8,644 nt of DNA from Candidatus Nomurabacteria bacterium (GCA_943354075.1 CALRBL010000019.1:1-8644), one strand, 5' to 3'; shown: positions 1 to 5,361, numbered from the stretch's first letter. Numbers and translations are program-made. Notes: generated from the sequence alone by a model not told the origin.

Positions 1-623
1 TTAGAAACAATACGTGAAGATCCGGTAAGACCGCTGGTTCCTGTCCAAGAGTATGAGTATGAACCAGTTCCTCCGTTTGCGCTGGCAGTGTAGGTAACCG
101 TCTCACCAATATCGGCATGAGTTGGGTTTGCATAACAAGAGGCAACAAGGAGTTCAGGAGTTTCTTCCTCGATCACGGCCGTACAAGTACGGGTAATAGT
201 TTCGTAGTTTGAAGTGATCTGTACAGTTCCGGTTTTTGTACCAGATGTAGTGTATCGCTTCACGATAGTAGGATAGTAGCTCGAAAGACCATTAGTTCCT
301 GACCAATGGTAAGAGAAGTATCCATTTCCTCCGGATCCTTGAGCACGCCATGTAACAACATCTCCATCAACAGTAGCAGTACAGCTTCCAGAGGGAGCTG
401 GGTACTCGTAATCATTATTGTTTCCGAAGTTGACATTGAGTTCGTTGTTATTCTCGTTGTAGTTATTATTTTCTGAATTAACTTCATTAGTAATAACAAT
501 ATTTGTGCTGCCGGTATCATTTGATCCGCATGTCGAACATGCATTAGCCGGAATCACCCAAAAAGCGAAGCCTAAAGCCATGATTCCCAAGAGGGTGAAA
601 ACATAGATCTTATTGATTTTCAT
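1..623 (-). CDS. Secreted Asn-rich surface protein with Ig/PKD-like repeats (3' end outside window)
   Basis: The frame is open from an ATG at 623 to the window edge (207 codons seen), so the C-terminus is missing. Residues 1-28 form a signal peptide: K2/K5, a hydrophobic core at about 7-24 and an Ala-Asn-Ala cleavage site before C29. The ANAC sequence is not a good lipobox, so signal peptidase I is more likely. Residues 35-70 are an Asn-rich linker (16 Asn of 36), followed by PAPSG. Two similar beta-rich repeats follow. One runs from C81 to C147, possibly a disulfide, with a YHWSGTNGLS core. The other runs from C163 with GETVTYTASANGGTGSYSYSW and is cut off. This repeat style (GETV-T-A-GG-G-Y-YSW) resembles PKD/Ig-like modules of exported proteins. 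The gene lies just downstream of the sortase gene and could be its substrate, but the sorting signal, if any, is off the window. Export is confident; function and ligand are unknown. Confidence 0.88.
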   Translation of the reverse strand, partial: MKINKIYVFTLLGIMALGFAFWVIPANACSTCGSNDTGSTNIVITNEVNSENNNYNENNNELNVNFGNNNDYEYPAPSGSCTATVDGDVVTWRAQGSGGNGYFSYHWSGTNGLSSYYPTIVKRYTTSGTKTGTVQITSNYETITRTCTAVIEEETPELLVASCYANPTHADIGETVTYTASANGGTGSYSYSWTGTSGLTGSSRIVS

Positions 624-661
624 AAATAAATGTGGTGAAATAAAATATTAGTAACTTGAGG

Positions 662-690
662 ATTATATATCATTAGACACTTATTGTCAA
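662..690 (-). promoter_or_regulatory. Consensus sigma-70 promoter of the surface-protein gene
   Basis: Minus strand: TTGACA at 690-685, a 17-base spacer and TATAAT at 667-662, matching the housekeeping consensus at all 12 positions. The expected start is near 655, giving a leader of about 32 bases with no visible Shine-Dalgarno before the ATG at 623. The -35 box begins 8 bases after the sortase stop codon. The surface protein can therefore be expressed strongly and independently of the sortase, although no terminator separates the two genes. Confidence 0.82.
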
Positions 691-698
691 TAGTCCTT

Positions 699-1367
699 TT
701 AGATGTTCTGTGAGGAGATTAAATCTGCCTCAGCGACATAGCGATCAGTCTTTTGTCCGAAGCTGTTACAAGTAGAAAGAGTGAGCATATTAGAGCCACT
801 AGAGAACTCAACAAGTTCTTTTTCTGCATTAACAAGCTTCACTTCCCTTACTTTATAGATATAGATTTTGTTGGTCCCATAGACCTTGATTTCATCTCCT
901 TCTTCGAGATTTTTGATGTTGTTGAAGATCTGATATGCTTTGTTGTTCACATATTGATAGCTGGTACTATGTCCAAAAACGAACATGTTTCCCTTCCCTG
1001 CAATTCCGGAACCTGGATAATAAACAGCGCCTTTTAGAAGAGCATTGTTTAAAAGCGTGTAATTGGCAGAAGCAGGACGAACCACAGCAGTATCGAGACT
1101 GATAGAAGTCGCAACAATACGCATAGGAAGTTCACCTTTTTCAGAAGGTAGAGATACGACTTTACTTTCTTCAGAAGATGGCATGAGACCGAGTCCTTGG
1201 AGTGTTGATTCATTGATAGAGGAAGCGACAGTATCATCACGAGTCTCCCTTTCGAATTCAGTGGGTACGAGACCAAATATCGCAAGAACGGTATAAGAAA
1301 ATATAAAGACCGCAAGAAAAACTCCTGCGAAAATAAGTACGTTTTTAATGAAGATTTTGTCAGACAT
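699..1367 (-). CDS. Membrane-anchored sortase (cysteine transpeptidase)
   Basis: The product has 222 residues. It has one N-terminal membrane segment (about 8-33), a Ser/Glu-rich stalk (about 40-78) and a sortase domain (about 80-215). The catalytic triad is visible: His133 in FGHST, Cys200 in the TLSTC motif and Arg209 in DRYVAEA. The GAVYYPGSG and KGNMFVFGHS blocks before His are typical of the fold. Sortases cut a C-terminal sorting signal on secreted proteins and join them to another surface molecule, outside the membrane. The neighbouring exported protein is a plausible client. The ATG at 1367 is chosen because it precedes the membrane segment and sits 7 bases after a good -10 box. The frame stays open upstream to 1658, but that part is antisense to the divergent gene and reads as Met/Thr-rich nonsense. 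The sortase class cannot be fixed by eye. Confidence 0.93.
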   Translation of the reverse strand: MSDKIFIKNVLIFAGVFLAVFIFSYTVLAIFGLVPTEFERETRDDTVASSINESTLQGLGLMPSSEESKVVSLPSEKGELPMRIVATSISLDTAVVRPASANYTLLNNALLKGAVYYPGSGIAGKGNMFVFGHSTSYQYVNNKAYQIFNNIKNLEEGDEIKVYGTNKIYIYKVREVKLVNAEKELVEFSSGSNMLTLSTCNSFGQKTDRYVAEADLISSQNI

Positions 1368-1374
1368 TCTTGTT

Positions 1375-1403
1375 ACTATACCAGAAATCTCAATACTTGA
1401 CAA
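1375..1403 (-). promoter_or_regulatory. Sortase promoter, apparently leaderless
   Basis: Minus strand: TTGTCA at 1403-1398 (5 of 6), a 17-base spacer and TATAGT at 1380-1375 (5 of 6). The expected start is about 1368, one base before the A of the ATG. Only AACAAGA separates the -10 box from the ATG and there is no Shine-Dalgarno. The -35 box overlaps that of the divergent gene on the other strand. Confidence 0.72.
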
Positions 1404-1425
1404 GAGGCTTGGTTTGGAGTAGATT
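1397..1425 (+). promoter_or_regulatory. Promoter of the divergent CARDB-like gene, apparently leaderless
   Basis: Plus strand: perfect TTGACA at 1397-1402, a 17-base spacer and TAGATT at 1420-1425 (4 of 6). The usual start, 7 bases after the -10 box, falls exactly on the A of the ATG at 1432. The intervening CCTTCC contains no Shine-Dalgarno. Confidence 0.68.
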
Positions 1426-1431
1426 CCTTCC

Positions 1432-2331
1432 ATGAACAAAAACGAAGTCACTCCGGTACAGATCGCTATCCGTATCGTCATTATCATCATAGTAATCGTC
1501 ATACTCCTCCTTGTAAGCTTTGCCATGGTACGTTTTGTACCAAAGGTATTCTCTTCCCTTGCAAGTTTCCGCACACTCTTTACCGCAAAGGAACAACTCA
1601 TTGTGTCTTTAGATAAGGTATCTGTGCGAGAAGGAAGCGATACTACTCTTTCTTTCAAACAGACTGGTGGGAAATCAGAAGGTTATTACGAACTCAGCTA
1701 TTCATGTTCAAAGATTAGCTCAAACACTTCTCTTGATATCATGAGTGATGAGGGTAGCACCAATCTCTCTTGTGACACCCCTCTCATGCTTCCCATAACT
1801 CCTTCAAGTACTACTTCATACTCTACAAACATCACACCGATAGGAAAAGAAGTTTCTTATGATCAGCCAATACTCATTACGATAAAACACATCAATGAGT
1901 CTTCAACTGTCGCAACAGGAACAGCAACACTCACCGTTCTCGGTGAGACAAGTGAAGAAGAAGCATCGCCTGTTGTTGCAACTTCTACTCCCGTCACCAC
2001 TTCAAAACCACCCACCGTTGTTTCCCCAACCACAAACTACCATCCAAGTCCTGCACGCCTCACAGCACAGATGGGAAGCGTCAATGTTGATACTAATGGT
2101 AAGGCGGTTGTCACTTTCTATGTCACAAACACCGGTGGACAGCGTTCGAACTCTTGGACATTCAGTGCAAACCTCCCACGAAGCATCGGACAAACTGTCT
2201 ACAATTCCCCTTACCAATCTTCAATTCCAGCCGGTGGAACGAGCACTATGTATCTCACCTTCTACAATGCAGAAGCAGGTACCATCAATGTATACGTTCA
2301 GAACTCAAGCTTCAGCGCCACACTTCGATAA
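1432..2331 (+). CDS. Single-pass membrane protein with CARDB-like extracellular C-terminal domain
   Basis: The product has 299 residues. A very hydrophobic Ile/Val-rich segment (about 11-33) after a short polar N-terminus should be a signal anchor, placing the rest outside the cell. Residues about 55-170 are beta-rich and Ser/Thr-rich with two Cys (92, 114) that could pair. Residues about 172-206 are a Ser/Thr/Pro linker with Glu at its start. Residues about 209-299 resemble a CARDB/Ig-like adhesion domain, with the pattern VTFYVTNTGGQRSN, WTFSANLP, SIPAGGTSTMYLTFYN and a final beta strand. No catalytic motif is seen, so a structural or binding role at the surface is likely. It is divergent from the sortase, shares its -35 region and is therefore probably co-regulated. 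It ends before a long convergent hairpin. No C-terminal sorting signal is visible, so it is probably not a sortase substrate. The domain name is by eye. Confidence 0.85.
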   Translation: MNKNEVTPVQIAIRIVIIIIVIVILLLVSFAMVRFVPKVFSSLASFRTLFTAKEQLIVSLDKVSVREGSDTTLSFKQTGGKSEGYYELSYSCSKISSNTSLDIMSDEGSTNLSCDTPLMLPITPSSTTSYSTNITPIGKEVSYDQPILITIKHINESSTVATGTATLTVLGETSEEEASPVVATSTPVTTSKPPTVVSPTTNYHPSPARLTAQMGSVNVDTNGKAVVTFYVTNTGGQRSNSWTFSANLPRSIGQTVYNSPYQSSIPAGGTSTMYLTFYNAEAGTINVYVQNSSFSATLR

Positions 2332-2346
2332 AAGTTAAAAGGTTAC

Positions 2347-2432
2347 CAAAACAAAAGAGCATAAGTTTTTCTCCGCTTGTTTCGATTTTGCATCGAAAAT
2401 GGCTCCAAAAATACTTATGCTCTTTTGTTTTG
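2347..2432. terminator. Convergent bidirectional terminator with nested hairpin
   Basis: A perfect 20-bp inverted repeat (2347-2366 with 2413-2432) fills the gap between two converging genes, 15 bases after the plus-strand stop and 10 bases after the gyrB stop. Each arm ends in a TCTTTTGTTTT-type tract when read outward, so the stem carries its own U-rich tail in both directions. The long loop holds a second perfect hairpin, TTTCGAT (2380-2386) with ATCGAAA (2392-2398), around a 5-base loop. Confidence 0.82.
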
Positions 2433-2442
2433 TAAACCTAAC

Positions 2443-4542
2443 TTATATATCAATATTTGCAGCTTTAGCGTTCGACTGTATAAACGACTTTCGTGGAGCA
2501 ACTTCGCTTCCCATCAAAATGTCGATCACCTTGTCTGCCTCCTCGGCATCCTCAACAGTCACTTGCTTCAAGACTCGCTTGTTCACATCCATAGTAGTTT
2601 CTCCAAGCTCTTCCGCATTCATTTCTCCGAGACCCTTGTAACGCTGGATAGAAATCTTGGATTTGCGCTTCTTGTCTTTAGCGCCCTTCACCTCGTCTCC
2701 TGTTTCTTCTTCGCTGTTTTCCTCACCCTCTACATCGAGAGTTCCGTCTTCGGTCGAGCTGATATCAGCTTCTCCCTGCTCGTTCATGTATTTATTTTTT
2801 TCATCATCAGAATAGAAATAGTGAATCTCTTTTCCCTTCTTTACTTTGTACAGTGGCGGCTGGGCGATATAAATGAAACCTCCATCGATGAGCGGTTTAA
2901 AGTATCGATAGAAAAGAGTGAGGATGAGTGTGCGGATGTGTGCACCGTCGACATCGGCATCGGTTGCAATGATAATCTTGTGGTAACGAAGTTTTGAAAT
3001 ATCAAAAGTGTCGCCGATTGCAGTACCAAGCGCAACCACCAAGTTGCGGATCTGTTCTGATGCAAGCATCTTGTCGAGACGCGCGCGTTCGATGTTCAAA
3101 ATCTTTCCTCGAAGAGGAAGCACCGCTTGTGTCTTTCGATCACGTCCCATTTTTGCTGTTCCTCCGGCGGAATCTCCCTCTACAATGAAGAGTTCAGAAG
3201 TGCTCGCATCTCGTGACTGACAGTCAGAAAGCTTTCCAGGAAGGGTCATGCCCTCAAGTGCTCCCTTTCGAAGCACAGAGTCCTTGGCAGCCTTTGCGGC
3301 CTTGCGGGCGCGGAGAGCAAGCTCGGCTTTCCCTACCATGGCCTTGGCATCATCTGGATTTTCCTCGAGGAATGCGGCGAATGCCTCACTGAAGACTGTT
3401 GCGACCGCACCTTGCGCCTCGGTAGAACCAAGCTTTGCTTTAGTCTGTCCTTCAAACTGGATTTCGCGAAGCTTTACCGAAACAACGGCAGTAAGACCTT
3501 CGAGTACATCGTCTCCGGTAAAGTTGTCATCCTTTTCTTTGAGAAGATTGTTGGCACGAGCATAAGTGTTGATAGTACGAGTGAGTGCGGTTTTAAATCC
3601 CGTCACATGTGTTCCACCTTCGGGAGTCGAGATGTTGTTTGCAAATCCAGTGATGCGTGAAGAGATGTCGTCGACATATTGCATCGCGACTTCGATATCC
3701 TCGACACCTTCCACTGATTTTTGTACATAAAAGATATTCTTGTGGACCACCTTCTCAGTCTGGTTATAAAACTTCACAAGAGAGACGAGACCTCCTTCGA
3801 AATAAAATGTCTGGGAAGGAGCGTCGATGAGAAGCTCGGAAAGATAGAAGGCTTCGTCGTCACGGATCTTGCCTTCATAGCCGCGGAGGTCAATGACGGC
3901 AATTTTAAGAGCTTTCACGAGATATGCTTGCTGTCTCATATAAGGCACCAACCAGTTCCAATCAAAATCAATTCCTTCTTTAAAAATTTCAATGTCTGGT
4001 TTGAAGGTTACAATAGTGCCATGTTCTTTAGTTTTACCGATTTGTTTAACATTAGCCTTCTTCTTTCCTTGAGAATATTCCTGTATCCAAATGCCGCCAT
4101 CTTTATGCACAACAACCCCAGTGTAAACAGAGAGTGCGTTCACTACCGAAGCTCCCACTCCGTGAAGACCTCCAGAAACTTTGTATCCTTCACCACCAAA
4201 TTTTCCTCCAGCGTGGAGAGTGGTCATAATGGTTTCAAGTGCAGACACTTTTGTTCCCTTATGCATGTCGACAGGGATTCCTCGTCCATTGTCTGCAACT
4301 CGAACATGATTATCGGGAAGTAGAACGATCTCGATATGATCAGCATGACCTCCCATGGCTTCGTCACGGGAGTTATCGAATATTTCTCTAATAAGGTGAT
4401 GAAGTCCTGCAGGACCAGTGGTACCGATATACATTCCAGGACGCTTTCGTACCGGCTCCAAACCTTCAAGAACAGTGATCGAATCGGCTCCGTAAGAAGA
4501 CGGTTTTGCGGTAAGTTTTTTGCTACTTATTTCCTTGGCCAT
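2443..4542 (-). CDS. gyrB: DNA gyrase subunit B (type IIA topoisomerase ATPase subunit)
   Basis: The product has 699 residues. With GyrA it introduces negative supercoils using ATP. The GHKL ATPase domain has REIFDNSRDEA (catalytic Glu53, Mg-binding Asn57), DNGRGIP (84-90) and GGLHGVGASVVNALS (124-138). The transducer follows (about 220-400). The TOPRIM domain has LPGKLSDC (434-441), EGDSAGG (455-461) and DADVDGAHIRTL (528-539). The C-terminal QRYKGLGEMN (633-642) is intact. Between the TOPRIM region and QRYKGLGEMN lies an Asp/Glu-rich then Lys-rich insert (about 581-628), so the protein is longer than minimal GyrB proteins. The start at 4542 gives a natural N-terminus and follows an extended -10 box by 8 bases. 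No gyrA or parC lies in the window, so ParE cannot be fully excluded, though the motifs and length fit GyrB. Confidence 0.94.
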   Translation of the reverse strand: MAKEISSKKLTAKPSSYGADSITVLEGLEPVRKRPGMYIGTTGPAGLHHLIREIFDNSRDEAMGGHADHIEIVLLPDNHVRVADNGRGIPVDMHKGTKVSALETIMTTLHAGGKFGGEGYKVSGGLHGVGASVVNALSVYTGVVVHKDGGIWIQEYSQGKKKANVKQIGKTKEHGTIVTFKPDIEIFKEGIDFDWNWLVPYMRQQAYLVKALKIAVIDLRGYEGKIRDDEAFYLSELLIDAPSQTFYFEGGLVSLVKFYNQTEKVVHKNIFYVQKSVEGVEDIEVAMQYVDDISSRITGFANNISTPEGGTHVTGFKTALTRTINTYARANNLLKEKDDNFTGDDVLEGLTAVVSVKLREIQFEGQTKAKLGSTEAQGAVATVFSEAFAAFLEENPDDAKAMVGKAELALRARKAAKAAKDSVLRKGALEGMTLPGKLSDCQSRDASTSELFIVEGDSAGGTAKMGRDRKTQAVLPLRGKILNIERARLDKMLASEQIRNLVVALGTAIGDTFDISKLRYHKIIIATDADVDGAHIRTLILTLFYRYFKPLIDGGFIYIAQPPLYKVKKGKEIHYFYSDDEKNKYMNEQGEADISSTEDGTLDVEGEENSEEETGDEVKGAKDKKRKSKISIQRYKGLGEMNAEELGETTMDVNKRVLKQVTVEDAEEADKVIDILMGSEVAPRKSFIQSNAKAANIDI

Positions 4543-4550
4543 AGAGTTTT

Positions 4551-4559
4551 AGTATAGCA
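4551..4559 (-). promoter_or_regulatory. Extended -10 promoter of gyrB, near-leaderless
   Basis: Minus strand: TG at 4559-4558, one base, then TATACT at 4556-4551, an extended -10 element (TGnTATACT). No good -35 lies 16-18 bases upstream, as is usual for extended -10 promoters. The expected start near 4544 is two bases before the gyrB ATG, and no Shine-Dalgarno is present. Confidence 0.65.
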
Positions 4560-4637
4560 GAAATGAGAGTAAGATGCGAGGAATTTTGAGAGGAGAAAAT
4601 AGATATTTAAAGGCTGTGTTGAGGCATAATTTGTATA

Positions 4638-4677
4638 CGTAATCTAATCAATACCTTGGGGGGGTGATTAAATTACG
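4638..4677 (-). repeat. 13-bp imperfect palindrome around a seven-base C/G run
   Basis: Arms 4638-4650 and 4665-4677 pair at 12 of 13 positions around a 14-base loop that contains G7 on the plus strand (4658-4664). The single mismatch is C/A in plus-strand RNA but G/U in minus-strand RNA, so only minus-strand RNA forms an unbroken 13-pair stem. It overlaps the end of the small ORF and its stop codon. The bases after it on the minus strand are not a U-tract, so it does not look like a normal terminator. Confidence 0.6.
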
Positions 4678-4734
4678 GCCTCGCAAATAAACCACACGAT
4701 CCAAGTAAGACTCAAACAATACACAGAGCGCCAT
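4648..4734 (-). CDS. Candidate 28-residue small protein or leader peptide
   Basis: This is an ATG-to-TGA ORF of 28 codons. The peptide begins MALCVLFESYLDRVV and ends in NLITPPRY, with a hydrophobic N-terminal half and a basic, proline-containing end. Support comes from AAGGAG 9 bases before the ATG, the best Shine-Dalgarno in the window. The frame is also open upstream to two TAA codons at 4797-4792, reading NPAFLLAKRVGIIKEYFT just before the Met, so a longer form from the GTG at 4764 is possible. The ACC CCC CCA AGG codons place Pro-Pro next to the C7 run, a potential pause or slip site. It lies 105 bases upstream of gyrB on the same strand and could be a leader peptide. Its TGA stop is unlike the TAA/TAG stops of the other genes. 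I do not recognise the sequence. The reading competes with a non-coding RNA on the plus strand. Confidence 0.42.
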   Translation of the reverse strand: MALCVLFESYLDRVVYLRGRNLITPPRY

Positions 4735-4743
4735 TGTAAAATA

Positions 4744-4749
4744 CTCCTT
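4744..4749 (-). promoter_or_regulatory. Strong Shine-Dalgarno AAGGAG before the small ORF
   Basis: AAGGAG on the minus strand lies 9 bases from the ATG at 4734, an optimal spacing. It decides the proposed start. It stands out because the large genes here lack such a site, apart from weak AGGG/AAGGA in front of the PemK-like gene. A TATTAT at 4756-4751 could be a -10 box, but the transcript would then start inside this site. Confidence 0.45.
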
Positions 4750-4755
4750 AATAAT

Positions 4756-4793
4756 ACCCACGCGTTTCGCGAGAAGAAATGCAGGGTTTTTTT
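4756..4793 (+). terminator. Plus-strand intrinsic terminator
   Basis: ACCC (4756-4759) pairs with GGGT (4784-4787). After a small internal loop, GCGTTTC (4762-4768) pairs with GAAATGC (4776-4782) around a 7-base loop, then comes T7 (4787-4793). One pair is G-U on this strand and would be a C/A mismatch on the other, so the orientation is plus. It would stop a transcript running divergently from gyrB and head-on toward the PemK-like gene. Confidence 0.5.
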
Positions 4794-4881
4794 ATTACGT
4801 ATCAAGAATTCCTAAATTAAAATTTGACTTCAACTACTCATTTGTTACTATTGAGTTACAAATAGCCATTAGGCCAATCGA

Positions 4882-4903
4882 GGAGCTCCCGTAAGGGAGC
4901 TCC
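4882..4903 (-). terminator. Perfect 9-bp hairpin just after the PemK-like gene
   Basis: GGAGCTCCC (4882-4890) and GGGAGCTCC (4895-4903) form a perfect GC-rich stem around a 4-base loop, starting 5 bases after the stop of the PemK-like gene. The position suggests the end of the PEGA-pheS-pheT-PemK transcript. No U-tract follows on the minus strand, so it may act as an RNA 3'-end stabiliser instead. Read on the plus strand the loop is GTAA, a stable GNRA tetraloop. GGAGCTCC is itself a palindrome. Confidence 0.55.
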
Positions 4904-4908
4904 GTCTG

Positions 4909-5301
4909 TTATGGAGAAATCCGTATTAGAGCAATCACTTTTAATTGAATCTGTTTAAATTGATGTGGAGATATTTTTCTCATAAATCTCCTGAATCTCT
5001 TTACACTAATAAGCCGAAGTTGAGATAATATGACGAAAAAAGTTACACCGTCATGCTCAAGGTTATGATAGAAATCATTATTTTTATGTTTGGTACTCAT
5101 CGGTAGTACCCAAGCAATCTGCTTATTAAACTTTCTTAAAATCAATACAGGTCTTTCGAATTGGTGCATCTTCCCATCTTCTTCATCTCCCACATTCACA
5201 CCGATCGAACACCACCATATTCCCCTTTCGTAAAAAGCTGGAGTTGGGAACATTTCAATTTCTTTTTTATCACTATTCCACCCATCAAAATCTTTTTGCA
5301 T
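4909..5301 (-). CDS. PemK/MazF-family toxin-like protein, no antitoxin nearby
   Basis: The product has 130 residues. The family has an SH3-like barrel, and its active members are ribosome-independent endoribonucleases that cut mRNA at short motifs. The fold signature is seen in ERGIWWCSIGVNVGDEEDGK (25-44), then FERPVLILRKFNKQIAWVLPMSTK (48-71), and SQLRLISVKRFRRFMRKIS (93-111), equivalent to the MazF region around the conserved Arg-Pro and QxR-x-I elements. The start MQKDFDGWN is kept because this N-terminal motif is typical of the version found in CPR genomes. AGGG and AAGGA lie just before the ATG. It sits 60 bases after pheT with no terminator between, so it may be cotranscribed. No antitoxin-sized partner adjoins it: the 60 bases upstream are too short, and the 28-codon ORF downstream does not look like an antitoxin. 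Activity, toxicity and target are unproven, and the protein may have a housekeeping role. Confidence 0.82.
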   Translation of the reverse strand: MQKDFDGWNSDKKEIEMFPTPAFYERGIWWCSIGVNVGDEEDGKMHQFERPVLILRKFNKQIAWVLPMSTKHKNNDFYHNLEHDGVTFFVILSQLRLISVKRFRRFMRKISPHQFKQIQLKVIALIRISP

Positions 5302-5361
5302 TCCTTACCCTACCAAAAATACTTAAAGATTCTCTAAAGAAAAGATAAACAAATTCTCAAT

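Larger units (their letters stand above)
4651..4793 (+). ncRNA. Possible plus-strand small RNA ending at the T7 terminator
   Basis: A plus-strand terminator at 4756-4793 needs a transcript, and no plus-strand gene lies between it and the gyrB start. The upstream bases can fold as an extended hairpin. TGGGGGG-type bases (4659-4665) pair with ACTCCTT (4743-4749), TTAC (4673-4676) with GTAA (4736-4739), and GGCCTC (4677-4682) with GAGCGCC (4726-4732, one bulge). They enclose a G-poor, A/C-rich loop of about 43 bases. Several pairs are G-U, which exist only in plus-strand RNA. The 5' end is a guess, because only weak boxes such as CATAAT at 4625-4630 are seen. The region is antisense to the 28-codon ORF, and both readings may not be true. 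Confidence 0.3.
4635..4802. repeat. 168-bp segment bounded by 9-bp inverted repeats in the gyrB upstream gap
   Basis: The gene-poor gap 4543-4908 holds, from left to right, the gyrB promoter, this segment, an AT-rich stretch at 4803-4881 with nothing I recognise, and a hairpin. The segment starts ATACGTAAT (4635-4643) and ends ATTACGTAT (4794-4802), a perfect 9-bp inverted repeat. Its core TACGTA is itself a palindrome, so the two ends also read as 6-bp direct repeats. Inside are an imperfect palindrome, a 28-codon ORF and a terminator-like hairpin, all within the ends. A 9-bp repeat in an AT-rich gap can arise by chance; the clustering is what makes it notable. No transposase is present and no second copy occurs in the window. 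Confidence 0.4.

Noticed and set aside
260..544. Closed minus-strand ORF of 94 codons at 260-544
   Set aside because: It is a shadow frame inside the exported surface protein, whose own frame has a signal peptide, repeats and a consensus promoter.
1368..1658. Upstream extension of the sortase frame to 1658
   Set aside because: It is antisense to the CARDB-like gene's membrane segment, is Met/Thr/Arg-rich without family similarity, and would bypass the well-placed promoter at 1375-1403.
4549..4734. TGA read as Gly (code 25) to extend the small ORF toward gyrB
   Set aside because: None of the seven large genes contains an in-frame TGA, so recoding is not supported. The extension is AT-rich and runs into the gyrB promoter.
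4658..4740. tmRNA-like plus-strand reading: GGGGGTGATT followed by a GCA AAT AAA... frame ending in TAA
   Set aside because: The predicted tag does not end in an ALAA-like sequence. There is no T-arm (GTTCGANTC), no 3' acceptor pairing with the G-run and no CCA, and the unit is far shorter than a tmRNA.
4803..4881. Inverted repeat TTGTTAC...GTTACAA in the AT-rich stretch before the hairpin
   Set aside because: It is only 6 of 7 positions in AT-rich sequence, not placed to act as an operator or terminator, and likely by chance.
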